Source of the DNA: Entoloma clypeatum
Taxonomy: Eukaryota; Basidiomycota; Agaricomycetes; Agaricales; Entolomataceae
Direction of reading: 5' to 3'
Assembly: GCA_963565915.1 (NCBI GenBank)
Contig: OY751487.1
Coordinates: forward strand, 4,712,001-4,776,000
DNA length: 64,000 nucleotides
In this document: positions 42,168 through 55,076 of the stretch, piece by piece
Layout of the letters: each line of letters opens with the position of its first letter
Numbering within the stretch: position 1 is the first letter of the stretch
Made by a program: the position numbers and the translations under genes
The notes under the pieces: model-generated
What the model saw: the letters and a program-made list of their open reading frames with translations, nothing else
Databases searched by the model: none
Told to the model about the DNA's origin: nothing

Positions 42168-42485
42168 CTAATGTATCGCCTCCTTCGCAAGTTGAGCGGC
42201 ATATGGGTTGCGAGAGTCATGGCGCCATTGTGCAGCTGGAAGACGACGATATCAGTGCCGGTTGAATGACTTTGGAATGGGCTGAAGCAAAACGTACACC
42301 TTGAACCGCTTTCTTGGGCCTTTGCAACTAAATACATGGTGATACCGCCAGCAACCATGAACGGCCAGAGGGGCTTGACGATCTGCGGGGAAAAGAAAAC
42401 AGGTTTGTAAGTTCTTCTGGACGCTGCAACTGGGCCAGTAAAAACTTGCTGGTGTGGGCCATTTGCGGAAACCGAGGAAAGCCAT
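42168..42485 (-). CDS. ATP18: ATP synthase subunit j (ATP18)
   Basis: The ATG at 42485 starts MAFLGFRKWPTP, and after an intron comes VKPLWPFMVAGGITMYLVAK, the single membrane segment of F1Fo ATP synthase subunit j, followed by AQES. A further intron (ending cttccag near 42245) leads to the conserved end DSRNPYAAQLAKEAIH and TAG (42168-42170). This small inner-membrane protein stabilises ATP synthase dimers. About 60 residues are expected. The exact donor of the first intron is ambiguous: GT sites near 42440-42450 do not all keep the frame. VPS11 is transcribed divergently on its right. Confidence 0.82.
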
Positions 42486-42743
42486 TTCAGTAAATATCTG
42501 GTACAAAAGGTCACAAGGGTCAGTAATCGAGGTGATTCTTGGGAACGGCAGCCTTACAGTTGGGGGTGCGCGAGGGATGGTGGAGGTTGTAACTGGGGAG
42601 TTGTTCGGGCAAGACCGTTTGGATTGATGAGCTGGCACCGTGAGACTTTCTTACCATTTTTGGTCCATTTTATATTTTGTATGGTCGCTGCTGCGCACGA
42701 CGTCGGGCACTATTCCTTCTCATACTGACCATCTGACACATTG
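42486..42743. promoter_or_regulatory. Divergent promoter between ATP18 and VPS11
   Basis: The two start codons are 258 bp apart and face away from each other. No specific element was recognised. Confidence 0.5.
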
Positions 42744-45700
42744 ATGTCATCCAGCTTAGCAGCGGCCACTGCGAGTGCCACCGCCAGCGCCGCTGCGGCA
42801 CCTGCTGTGAGCTCTACATTTCAAGCATCCCTTTTCCCTCTTGACAAGTTCGTATTGTATTACAGTGGCGCCACTATCCCTTCTTTGATGTTGTCCCAGT
42901 GAAAGATGTTCATGACCTCCAGAGTTCCCCTGACATATTCAAGGTAGAAACTCATCATGCGCCCCTTTTCCTTATGTCGCTAATCGTCTGCTATTTCTCA
43001 GGCAACGCCAGAAATATCAAGAGTCGCGTCTTCCTCGGCCGGCCTGCTTGTAGCGGACATTTTTGGAAGCGTACATCTCCTGGATCGCGACTTTGTTTCT
43101 GTTGCGAGCTGGGTTGCACACGTCGGAGGAAGGGTGACACACATGGTGGAATGCAGGGGTATCCTCGTCACTCTCGGCGTACGTACGTTTTTCACTCTTC
43201 ATGAATGTATTTCAGCATCTGACCTGGTTTTATCCAACACCAACAGGAGGAGGATATGGTACGATCTCCCCTGCTCAAAATATGGGACGTAGTCAACAGG
43301 GACAAGACCGGAGCTCCCACTCTCCTTCGTTCCACAAAAGTTCAGCCGAATAACCGACCACATCCTGTGAGTCTATGCCGCAATCGACGGGGAAAATGCC
43401 TGTAACATGACTCCAGGTGTCCACTGTCGCCTTGTCCTCCAACCTCTCCTACCTTGCAGTCGGGCTTGGTGACGGCTCAGTAATTCTTTACAAACACCTC
43501 GACCAGTCCCTCACCAATTCAACCAACCTCACCGCTCTGCCCAAAGCCCGCACCATACATGAATCTCCCACCGAACCCGTCACAGGACTCGGCTTCAAGG
43601 AGCCTACCGAGGAAAACCCAACAGTGTCGTTGTTCATAGTGACAATTGCACATGTCCTGGTGTATCAGGTGACAGGACAAGGCAGTGGAAGGAGCCCGAC
43701 GGTCGTGGATGAGATCGGCTGCGGCTTGGGATGCGCATCTATAGATTGGCGCAACCAAGAAATGATTGTCGCCAAGGATGAAGCCATCTTCGTATGTGGA
43801 ACTGAAGGAAGAGGGAACTGTTACGCTTATGAAGGTAAGTTTCTTTTTTTATTCCTTTCAATCATCTCTTCAGTACGTTTACTTTTTTCCAAAGGTCATA
43901 AGTCGTCAATTCACACCCACCTCAACTACGTTGTCATCGTCTCCCCGCCCTTCATTCCGACGGCTTCGGCAGCTTCAGCGACAGTGCGCAACTTTGTTGC
44001 CAAAAGTCCCAACCCGAACGAATCCGATATTACAAAAGTTACCGTCTTTGAACCCGAGAACAAATATGTGGCGTATTCGGGAACTTTTGCGCATGACGTC
44101 CGCGAGGTTATTTCACAGTGGGGTCGGATTTACATTCTGACAAGTGATGGGAACGTACGCCGCATTCTGATCCTGCTCTCGAACCGTAGTTGAAAGCTTA
44201 CCGGAACTCCTTCTTTGTTACAGCTTCTATGCTTGCAAGAGAAGTCGACAGCGACGAAACTCGACATGTTATATCGGAAATCTCTGTACAGTCTGGCACT
44301 AAGTCTGGCAAAGACACAGAGGCTGGACGAGGCCAGCGTTGCCGATATCCACAAACAATATGGCGACCACCTATATGCGAAAGGAGATTACGATAACGCG
44401 ATGCAGCAGTTCGTTCAGACTATTGGCCACCTACAGCCAAGTTATGTCATCCGCAAGGTATTTTGTACTCGTCTTCATGCGGAAAGCCTTCCCGCGTAAC
44501 TCACATTCCCAGTTCCTAGACGCTCAGCGTATCCACAACCTTGTCACATACCTGCAAGAACTGCACTCCCTCGGACTTGCCAACTCGGACCACACAACCC
44601 TCCTCCTCAACACCTATACGAAGCTGAAAGACGTTGCACGTCTCGACAGTTTTATCAAGACCGAATCAACAAAGAAGAAGAAGACCGCTGGTGAGCCTGG
44701 AGAGCTGGAGGAGCTCCCGTTCGATTTGGAGACGGCGATTAGGGTGTGCAGGCAGGCGGGGTACTTTGAGCATGCTTCGTATTTGGCAAAAAAGTATGAA
44801 CGCCATGAGGACTACCTGAGGATACAGATTGAGGATGCGGGGAACTTTGCAGATGCGTTGGCGTACTTGAGAAAGCTTGGTGCAGAAGCGGTATGTATGT
44901 CTCTCCAACCTTCGTGTGCTTGTATTGAATGTATCAAATGAAATAGGCGGAAAGCAACCTTGCACGATACGGTCGAGCCATGCTGGAGAATCTCCCGCAT
45001 GAGACGACTCAGCTACTGATTGATTTGTGCACGAGCACGGGCCCCTTAACATCTGACGCCAAAGAAGAGGTTGCACCTTCAGGGTCCGGCTTGAGACCGT
45101 CTGGAGGGCCGTCCTACCTTGCTTATCTGGCACTAAACCGCAACCCCGTTGTCCTTCCGCCTGTAGTCACTCCCCCTTCAGAGACTGTCGTCATTCCTGC
45201 GCCATCTGTCCGGACCGTCAGACCACCAGAGGGTGCCTCTCGGCGTGACCCTGCCCTTGACTCGCCTGCTTCGCGGCCATCCACTCCGCCGCCGCCCTCT
45301 ACACCCCCTGTGGTACAAGCACAAGCACCACCGCCTCCGCCGCCCGCGAAACGCCTGTCGCCTCGGATCTACTTTGCCCACTTTGTGGATCATATGGAGC
45401 AGTTCATCCTGTTTCTAGAGTCAGTAGCCATGAAGCGGTGGCGGCTGAGTGTGGACGAGGGAAAGAAGTCTTCAGAGCTGCCAGAGCCAGAGCCGCCTGT
45501 GGACGAACAAGAGGACAAGCAAGACCAAGTGGCGGTGTGGAACACGCTGCTCGAGCTGTACCTCACGCTTCCGGGTAGACTTGCCGATTCGTCCTTGGTG
45601 GAAGCCACATTGCGGGCGAAAGCTCTGCGTGTGCTGCAGAGCTCCGACATCCCATATGACCCGATACATGCGCTCATTCTTTGTTCGACGCATAACTACA

Positions 45701-46602
45701 CTCCGGGGCTCGTTCACTTGTGGGAGAGAATGGGGATGTATGAAGATGTGGTGCGGTTCTGGATGGACAAAGACAAGGAGGGTGCTGGTGCGGATCCTGA
45801 GGCGTCAAGAAAGGTCGTGGAGTGCTTGGGCCGGTACGGGCGAGAGCATCCGCAGTTGTACCCGCTTGTGCTGAGGTTCTTGACGTCGCGGGCGGATGTC
45901 CTGGAGAGGCATTGGGAGGATGTGAAGAGGATCATTGAGGAGTGCGTGAATGGGGTGGATGGGGATGGGAGGGGCGTGATGAGTCCGCTGGGGGTTGTGC
46001 AGGTGTTGGGGAGAAATGGGGTGGCGAGTGTGGGACTTGTGAAGGAGTGGATTATTGGGTGGGTGAAGAAGGCGCAGGCAGAGATTCAGAGTGTAAGTTT
46101 TTCTGTGTTTTTGATTGAGTTGTTTTTCTGGATGATTGATGCTGGAATGTAGGACCAGGAGCTGACCAAGTCGTATCGGTTGGAGACGGCGGCGAAGCTG
46201 AAGCAGGTCGAGGAGCTGTCGGATCCAGACCATCCGCGTGTGTTCCACGTTACAAGATGTTCGGCTTGTGGTGGGCAGCTGGACCTTCCAAGCATCCATT
46301 TCATGTGCGATCACAGTTACCACCAACGGTTCGTAGTCCTTTGTCCCTGCTTTACTTTCATGTTAGATGTTCATTTTCCTCTCTCTTATACAAACAGGTG
46401 TCTGGCCGAGCATGAGGGTGAATGCCCGAATTGTGTTCGCGAGCATAGCGTCATACGTGAGATTCGGAGGAACAATGAGACGCTGGTAGACCAGCATGAT
46501 GTGTTCCTGTCAGAGGTGAAGGAGAGTGGATTTGATGCTGTTGCGGCGGCGTTTGGGAGGGGGTTGTTGAATATGACGAGGCCACAGGGTGTGCTTCCGT
46601 GA
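42744..46602 (+). CDS. VPS11: Vacuolar sorting protein VPS11 (CORVET/HOPS core subunit)
   Basis: Eleven exons with phased GT-AG introns. The N-terminus MSSSLAAATA is Ala/Ser-rich, then WRHYPFFDVVPVKD begins the beta-propeller (LLVADIFGSVHLLDRDF, YLAVGLGDGSVILYKHLDQS). The central part is a helical clathrin-like solenoid (MLYRKSLYSLALSLAKTQ, YGDHLYAKGDYDNAMQQFV, EDYLRIQIEDAGNFADAL). A Pro-rich insert lies near 45290-45350. The C-terminus is a RING-H2 finger (CSACGGQLDLP, HFMCDHSYHQRCLAEHEGEC) followed by a short helical end. VPS11 bridges subunits of CORVET and HOPS tethers at endosomes and vacuoles. The RING is split by an intron at HQR|CLAE. Start chosen because exon 1 joins in frame to WRHYPF. 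Confidence 0.95.
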
Positions 46603-48796
46603 CGTGAGAGGGCTTGGGGGGGGGGCTGTCTCGTTTTTTTCTGCTTTCTGTCTTCTTGGCACTCATCTTTGTCAATTCATATCTCTAATTGTTCATGATC
46701 CGCATTTGCGTTTATGCCTCAGAATTTTCGAGTCTCACAATGCGTCGCGGGGGGGTCACATACTCCGGGGTTCCTTGTCCGCTTTCTGGCAGCGATTTCT
46801 TATAGCCCAAGGGAATATCGGACGACTATGTGCCCCTTGGATCCTGCGTTTATCTGAGCAAACCCTCGTCTTCCATGCCGAACTTTCCCTGTGACAAGTT
46901 CGAGTGGACCGGTCAGTTCGAATGAAGATAACAACAGATCGCCGACCTTGATATCAGGACTTGAATTTAATGAGGTTAGTTCAACGTTCAAACTTCAAAG
47001 ACATGGATGGATTCAACAGCCCAACCTCTTGGGGGAATGTATGTATGTAATAAACTAGGCCAAACGGAGGCGCCAACAGAACGAATGTGGTGAGTTGACC
47101 TCTCTGATTTCATGTTAGATTTTACCGTCCATACCCCATTCACTGAGAATGAGCATTCCTAGCGAGGCAGTGATGATGTCATGCATTTCCCTTTTATGTT
47201 TCCGCAAGGTTTCCGGAACCCAAAGGGTGAGTAGATAGCCTTCTTGTCAGTGGAAAAGAATTCGTTTTAGAACTGCGCGATGTGCTAGATGACATTCCGT
47301 ATTTTTCGGGCATATCCAGGTGAGTCGTACATGAGCAGAAATCGGCCGTGCGATGTGACGTAGTATATGTACCATGTCACGGTAACTTGAATTCAAGCAA
47401 GCTTGCGGTCATTCCTGATATCGATCCCTCCGACTTTACAATCACACCACGGCCTTAATCAAACGTGATCTATGTACTTGTCAATAGAACTATGCGAAAC
47501 GGTTGTTACATACTCAACGTTCAAACCGTGACGTTCTACATCACATCCTTTGACCTGGTAACATCTTCGCAAAACCGGTGGCCAATGGCTAGCACTCCTG
47601 CAATCGAATCTCCCCCTTAACAGAAGCACATGCTTATCTCCAGCAACCCATTTTCGCCGGAGACGAAGACAAGGTGATGAGAGGCGTGACATGTCGCCGA
47701 TGATGGGTTTCCTGACGTTCCCTGATGGAGGATTGAGAGGTCGGCTTGCGGTTTGCGGGGTACGTGATTCCACCGATATCATAGTAGTGGCCCGGGAGTC
47801 CTAGACTGTAGCTCATCACTGGCGCGCCGCCCCTTAGACGTATCGACAGCACGTCTCACAATGTTCTGCGATTCTCAGGTGCCGTCAACATTAGCGCGCC
47901 AATGATATCCGTCGCGGCCTTGGTGACCTCGCCAGGTCTAAACTTGGGTTTATTGCTATTGCAGCGATCCATGAATATTCATCTTTTCTCGTCGTCAACT
48001 ACAATGCCGCCCAGACTCACATCAGCTGGTTATTTATCGACGTACTACCAGTTGTCAGCCTATCTTCTTCAGCGGCGAGCCGTGCGGGACTTTTGCCGCT
48101 TTCGATGCGTTAGCTGGTCCTCCGATATCGGGCGCCATCAAACGAGAAACGGGAGGATACTCTGCTGTTGCGTATCACAGTGGTAATTTGCCCCGATGAC
48201 AATGCAGACCACCTTCTAACTGATTTATGCAGGCAGTGTATTGCTATTGGCATGCATCCAATGATGAAAACACTATATGGGGCAGTTTCTAAATTGTTAC
48301 TTGGTTTCGTTTCGACTTCTTTGAACAATTATCAAATAGCCAAGATTGACCTCGAGATCAGATTCATTGAGAAAGCGCATGTCAAATGGCACCAATGCCG
48401 ATTTCGAAGGACCAAGATAAGACCGTACCCTGTCCCGACCGTCTGCTGGATGAGTATCTGTGAACACGAGAGGGTTATCACGCCGAGGAGTAATAACGTA
48501 AGGGTATGTATGGTAGTGAACGACCTTACCCGAACCTTGCTTGATTTAGACCCTCTTTTCATCCACATGACCAGACATCCTCAATTTATATCCTCACGTG
48601 GATCATGTATAGCAGGTGACATCAGGACGTACTTTTCGGAATGGAGTCGGAGGTAACTTGAACGCAATTCTGATGGAATCGAATTTCTCTTGGTGCAATT
48701 CATGGCTAACACAAATCCATTATAAAGTGAAGCCAAGTTTCTTTCGAGCTCAGCTCCTAACTGCTGCTCCTCTCGAGTTCGCGGCCGGCCAGGCAA
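46603..48796. other. Intergenic region of 2.2 kb, no gene seen
   Basis: Short frames on both strands lack recognisable motifs or splice support. The last part should include the promoter of the first MFS gene. Confidence 0.55.
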
Positions 48797-50624
48797 ATGT
48801 CGACGATAAGAAAAAGCCAAGAAGCCGGATCTCATGAAAATGACGACATCAAACTTGAATACGGCTATGACATTGAGACCGCAACGATTGATACTCATGA
48901 TACATTCCCCGATGGCGGCTTGAGAGCCTGGCTCGTCGTTTCCGGTGTATGTGATCTGGATTTTCGTATGGATGTCTTTGAAAACCTGACCTAGGTCCGC
49001 AGTGTACCTGTTCGAATATGGCCACGTAACTTCTTTCTAGATAAAGTCCCTCTACCAGCTCATATCAGCATGTACCTTTCAAGATTTGGCCTTGTGCAGA
49101 CCTGGGGTGTATGCAATGCAATGTTCCATTTCCGAAGCGTATGCTGACGCAGACCATAGGTATTCCAAGCATACTATGAACAGACGTTGTTACGTGATTC
49201 ATCGCCGTCGAACATGTGAATTTGATCTCGTCCAATATCCATCTCACTCCGACTCGCTGATTCCTCATCATAGCGCATGGATCGGCTCTATTCAATATGC
49301 CTTGATTTTTACGCCTGCAGTATTGGTTGGCCGCCTTTTTGATCTCGGTCACCTCAGACTGCCTTTCTTCCTGGGAAGTGTGGGGATCGTCACGACGATC
49401 TTTCTAATCGCAGAATGCAAAGAATACTGGCAGTTCCTCCTCACACAGGGAATGCTGATAGGCGTACGTCCATTTATATCTCCCGGCAATAATTATCCCT
49501 ACTATTGCCTTTCATTCAGATCATGTCCGCAATATGTTTTGGACCAATAATTGCATTGATTGGCCATTGGTTCAAGCAAAGACGCGGTCTCGCGGTATGT
49601 TGCACTGCCCTAGGGGGGCCGGTCGGTGGTACCATATTTCCCTTTATGGCGCGAAAGCTCATTCCGCAAATCGGGTAGGTCCTTCGCCGTGTCCTGTAGT
49701 TGTGCAGCGAACCAAACCAGTTCTTAGGTTCCCTTGGACCATACGTGTTTTTGCTTTCATGACCATGGGCCTCTTGGGAGTATCAAATCTGACTATGAGG
49801 CGCCGACTTCCACCGAAGAACGTCGCTGGTGGTGTCTTCAACTTGGAGGCCTTAAAGTCGCCCCCATTCACTATCTACTGCCTTTCGACGCTCGTTGGTT
49901 ATCTCGGGTTTTATACTCGTAAAGAATACGTTATCCTTCATCTCGACCGAGCCTTGACCTTTTTACTTTCTCCAGTCCCAACCTTCATTAGTATCAGTGC
50001 AGTCAATGCAGGGGTTTCCCCGGAATTTGCTTTTTACTTTGTCGCTATCACGAACGGCGGGTCTTTCATTGGCCGCATCGCGACAGCTTTCTTCGTCGAT
50101 AAAATCGGTGAGCCCCATACTTGACTCCCGGATTCTGGTTTGAAAAGTGTCCCAATGTCATTTCTGAGGTGCTGTCAACCTGGGGGTCCCGATGACCATA
50201 ATAGCCGCTCTCACCACTTATCTCTGGCCTCTCGCACACACGGAGGGTTCCCTCATAGTCGTCGCAGCAATCTATGGGTGAGTACAGATGCTTTTTCTTT
50301 TTGCAAGCGTCTCCCCCCTTCCAAATGCGATTATTTCTCATGCGGTCGTCGGATAGATTGACCTCTGCTTTTTGGCTTACTGTATTTCAATTGCCGGTTT
50401 ATGCTCTCGGCAATATCGAAGACGCAGGTCGTCGAGTAGGAATGATGATGACGATCGCTTCGGTGGGTTCAGTGGCAGGTCCCCCTATATCTGGCGCCTT
50501 GAACCGAGCTACCGGAGGATACGCTGTCACGGGTTACTATGCAGGGAGCATGTTGCTGCTGTCATGCGTCCTGTCCTTGCTAACACGCCAGTTGGTTCTG
50601 CGAAAGCTTTGGGGTAAGTTCTGA
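48797..50624 (+). CDS. MFS monocarboxylate-type transporter, tandem copy 1
   Basis: Ten exons (first MSTIRKSQEAGSHENDD..., last ending LVLRKLWGKF) encode a 12-helix major facilitator of the monocarboxylate transporter type. DTFPDGGLRAWLVV is the family start signature (D.G.R.W..V). Helix segments include AWIGSIQYALIFTPAVLVGR, FFLGSVGIVTTIFLIA, PIIALIGHWFKQRRGLAVCC, GGPVGGTIFPFMAR, NLTMRRRLPPKN and SVGSVAGPPISGALNRATGG. The soluble N-terminal tail is about 35 residues. Substrates cannot be inferred; family members carry monocarboxylates or other small acids, and some are orphan. All splice joins keep the frame and no nonsense codon was seen. Closely related to the copy at 52968. Confidence 0.88.
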
Positions 50625-52967
50625 CACACTGCCCCCACTGACTTGGAACCCGAACGCTCCTCCTCAACTCGCGTATTACAATAGAAAGTAGAATCACCAG
50701 GAATTGTACACAATAAGAATGAGATGGAACCGAGTCATCCTCAACCTAGGAAAACTTTGAGGATTGAGATGCAGTCACAGATCGTTGCAACGAAAACCGT
50801 ATTACTATACTTATCCCTCACAAACGAAAGCACCTCCGAGTCTTCTCCTTGCAGGCTCTTCCCCAAGGGGTACGCGGAAGAGATTGTAAGCACTACTTAC
50901 AACGACATTTTTCGTTGGTTTTTCGCATTTGAGTCTCCCCTGCCAGGTATTGTTACGTTTGGGAGCCCAACTTCAAGCTTCAGGGCGCGGCAGTGCACCT
51001 CCCCCTTTGCTTTTTCCACACGGCCACTCTCACCGGCGCCAAGTTAGGCCGATCGTTACGGGCCCTAAAAAAGCTGACTTACATAATCAAACAGATGGAC
51101 CTCAAAATCGCGTGGCCGGAGCTTGCCCTTTCTCAATTTTATAAGATACAGTACACAATTATGTGGGGTGGATGCACTACGTACTTACATATGTATGACC
51201 AAAAGTTTTCTTCCTGATCAGGTATAGTAATGGAGAAAAGAGATCATGTAAGACCGCGCGCCGCGTGAAAAAACAGGGTTTCCAAGAGGCGACGATGCCG
51301 AGTCCAGCCGATCACGGTTACTTCCGATTCTCGAAGATCTGATTTCTGTTTCGTGCGCCTCCGTTGGATATGAATTTAGCTGCAATTGAGCTGCAATCGA
51401 AGGAGAAAATTCCATTTATATCACGGGAGTCCCCGAAGTGTTGCTCACGACCCTTCCCCAGAAATGTCGATGCAGGGCAACAACAAACGGCTCAAAGGGT
51501 CGGAAGCACTAATTATGAAAAAAATGCCAAGAGAGTCAGCTCTGAGTCCAGACATGGCGAGGGAAGCCTGGAGGCTGGTAGGGCGCTGCCATGTTTCTAC
51601 GTACACGCATTGCGGTCAAAGGAGAACGTCTGGGCCCAGAACGGCCAACGCGGTACAAAGGTGTCTCCGTTGCATCGAAAACGTCCGACGTGCACGTGGC
51701 TGTCCGCTTCCCGGGGGATGTTGTCACTAGTCAACTAGTCAAGGGACAACGAGTCGTTGAAATTGCAGGTGAACCAACCCGCAGCCCACTAGTCCCACCA
51801 GGCCGTCAGCTCGCAGTACTTATCCGAATCAATTAGTTTCGGCAAAACCTGGAAAATTTCCCGCACCACCGCATCACCGTAATCACTGTACCTTAAGTCT
51901 TCAAGCTTCAAGCTTCAAGCCTCAAGCTTCAAACTCAAAGCTTCACCAGGTCAACACCAGGTTGTCATCAGGCTTCATTTGAAGCGACTCCTTGAGAATC
52001 AATGAAATTTTCGCAAAATTTTCGGAAAAAGATTAATTTTTTTAGTCACGTGTTTGAATCAAGAACTTTCCCTTTTCCCAAATCCTCTTTTTATCAGAGA
52101 AGTGGCCAACATGACAGGGCGCATCTCGCAGCAGTCTGTACGTCACGGTCCCCTTCCCTGGATCTGGGCTCACGCGGCACGTCTTTGGCCCCATCTGTAT
52201 CCAGACTTGCTCCCATGCGATAAGGGGGCGTCCTTCCATTCCCCTGACAGGTACGGCTTATGACCTGTCTCTGTGTGGAATCACTGCAAGGCGGGTACGA
52301 ACACACAACCATCATCAAATTCCAACGATAAGTGCTTCCTGAATATATCATGGCAAACAATTTCCCGACAAAGACCTATCGAGCCAACATTAATTGTACC
52401 ACCTTGCAGTAACTCCATGGTCGCAAGGTGAACTGTGCAATAGGGATTTTTTTTTATCTATCCCTTCCCTGTTGGAGGGGTACGTAAAGAACGTTTCAAG
52501 TTGAACTTTGAGTACAATGACAGGTACCCCTTTATCCCATGTTCTGTCACGCCGATGGCACGGAACTAAAAATCTGATGAGTACCTACAGCACCAACGAG
52601 GATGCTCATGTCCTAACTCGTGAGAAGGGGCCGGGGCCGGTGTGGTGGAATGCATGACAGACAACTCCCAGGACCTCCCTTCGGCTGCCAGTGAACGATC
52701 TGATGTCAGGGACGCTACTGCTGAAGGTACTTCTACAGCGTGTTTCACCAGCGGAAACTTCGGCCCTTCATCGTTAGATTGTGGCCAACCATACGAATAA
52801 GGACTCGGAAGTTATTTTGCCAGCCAATACTAGTTCCCCTGCCATGACATATGCACAGTCACTTCATGATTACGAATCTATCATGGTTGAACTGATATAT
52901 ATGTCTCTCCAAGTCGAAGGATCCTCCCAGATTCCGACTGTCTGTTATTCGAACCCAAGCTGGGAAG
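50625..52967. other. Intergenic region between the MFS copies
   Basis: About 2.3 kb without a supported gene. It contains a short tandem array of TCAAGCT units (51898-51945). The last part is the promoter of the second copy. Confidence 0.55.
51898..51945 (+). repeat. Short tandem array of TCAAGCT-like units
   Basis: Five or six imperfect copies (tcaagct, tcaagcc, tcaaact, caaagct) in 48 bases. Confidence 0.8.
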
Positions 52968-54766
52968 ATGTCGACGACTCTGAAAAGCCAGGCTGCTGAA
53001 TCCATCGAAACTCACGACACTAAAGAAGATCTTAATTATGGGGCTGACTCAGTCACGACCGAAAGTCTAGATACGTTTCCTGATGGTGGCTTGAGAGCCT
53101 GGCTGGTGGTTTGTGGTGTATGTTATCCAAGTCCTTTTGAATATTTTTTTGCCATCTGATTAAGGTCTCTAGGCTATTTGTTCAAATATCGCAACGTAAG
53201 GTTTTTCGCAGTACCCTTCGCATTTCATCTAATCTAATGATGTCTAAAGGATTGGATTTGTAGGGACATGGGGTGTACGTCACGGTGACGCAATTTCCCT
53301 TTTGCATGCAAAGATTGACACCGCTATAGGTATTTCAATCATACTATGAACAGACGCTCCTCACCAATTCGTCTCCTTCGGACATGTAAAATCACCTCTC
53401 TACATACTTAATCATTTCAATGCTGATCTCGTAATATAGCGCATGGATCGGTTCTATTCAATATGCTTTGATTTTTATGCCCGCCGTTTTGGTTGGCCGA
53501 CTTTTTGATCTGGGACACTTCAGACTGCCCTTCTTCCTTGGAAGTATGGGGATCGTCGCGACGACCTTCCTGATTGCGGAATGCAAAGAGTATTGGCAGT
53601 TTCTTCTCGTACAGGGAATACTGGTCGGCGTAGGTCCACGTTTATCTCTCGGAATTCTTAATATGCTTATCGCCCTTCCCTCAGATCATGTGCGCTGCAT
53701 GTTATGGCCAAATGGTTGGGTTGATTGGCCATTGGTTCAAGCAGAGACGTGGTCTAGCTATTTGTTGCGCGGCCTTAGGAGGACCTATTGGCGGAACCAT
53801 TTTCCCTGTCGTGGCACAACAGCTCATCCCCAAGGTCGGGTAGGTCGCTTTCCATGCTCCTTGTTGTGGCGTGAAGTAAATCAGTCTTTCAGGTTCCCTT
53901 GGACCATGCGGATTCTCGCCTTTATTATGCTCGGTCTCATGGGAGTGTCCAATTTGACCATGAGGCGCCGACTCCCACCGAAGGACGCCGCTGGTGGTTT
54001 ATTCAACCTGAAGGCATTCAAGTCGCCAGCATTCACTACCTACTGTCTTTCGACACTGGTCAATTATCTCGGCCTTTATACTCGTGAATCATGTCTTTCT
54101 TCGTCTTGACCATACGCTGATTATTTGCGCTTCTTCCAGTCCTGACTTTCATCGACAGCAGCGCCCTGCATGTCGGCGTCTCTCCTAATGCTGCATTTGA
54201 CTTTGTGAGCATCGCGAATGCTTGCTCTTTGATTGCGCGGATCGCAACAGCCTTATTTGTTGACAGAATCGGTGAGCCTCAATCCTTAAGTTCAGATGAT
54301 CAATTAAACAACCTTGCTTCTTAGGCCCTGTCAATATGAACATCCCAATGACTATAATAGCCGCCTTGAGTAATTTTGTCTGGCCTCTGGCAGACACAAA
54401 CTCTTCCTTCATCGTTATCGCCGTAATCTATGGGTGAGTATCACCCCTTCATACAAGCCCCTCCCGCATCTTGTTTCTCAATGCTTTCCGTCGGACAGAC
54501 TCACGCACGCTGTTTGGGTCGCTACTTTCCAATTACCACTCTATGATTTGGGCGATATCGAAGACGTAGGTCGTCGAGCGGGGATGATGATGACCATCGC
54601 TTCCTTCGGTTCTGTCGCGGGGCCTCCAATATCTGGAGCGCTATTACAAGCGACAGGAGGATACGCTGCCACAGGTTACTATGCAGGGAGCACGATGCTG
54701 TTGTCGTGCGCTTTGGCGTTGATAACACGCCAACTGGTCCTGAAAAGGCTCTGGGGCAGGTTCTGA
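52968..54766 (+). CDS. MFS monocarboxylate-type transporter, tandem copy 2
   Basis: Ten exons at the same positions as copy 1. Start MSTTLKSQAAESIETHDTKE, then DTFPDGGLRAWLVVCG. Matching segments: AICSNIAT (exon 2), AWIGSIQYALIFMPAVLVGR, FFLGSMGIVATTFLIA, GLIGHWFKQRRGLAICCAAL, NLTMRRRLPPKDAAGG, ISGALLQATGGYAATG and LVLKRLWGRF. All splice joins keep the frame. One helix after NACSLIARI differs (a Gly is replaced), so the two copies may differ in transport. Expression and substrates are unknown. The gene pair arose by local duplication after the introns were in place. Confidence 0.88.
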
Positions 54767-55076
54767 GTTGTCTTTGATTTTTTTTAATGCTTGGATTGTA
54801 TCGCAGTCAACGCTACTGCATGTACAGCTGTACTGAACCATAGATAGAGGATGTCATATCTCGATTTGTATGTACTTATTCGCATGGACCGCATCATTAG
54901 TTTCTTTACTCTGTATTATTTACAGGACCAAACTGGCGCGGCGCGCCGGAATATAAATGTGGTCTTTTTATTATTGAAAAACTGGCAGTAAAGCCCCAAA
55001 GCAGGCATTTGCTAGTGGAAAACCGTTGGATATAAATATATGTAGAGGTATCGAAAGCAGTGTAGGAAAAAGGGCA
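54767..55076. other. Intergenic region between convergent genes
   Basis: 310 bp holding the 3' ends of the second MFS gene and CAB5. No gene seen. Confidence 0.6.

Noticed and set aside
48896..49360. First MFS gene as a pseudogene because of stops between frames
   Set aside because: All stops fall in GT-AG introns whose positions match the second copy, so the gene is intact.
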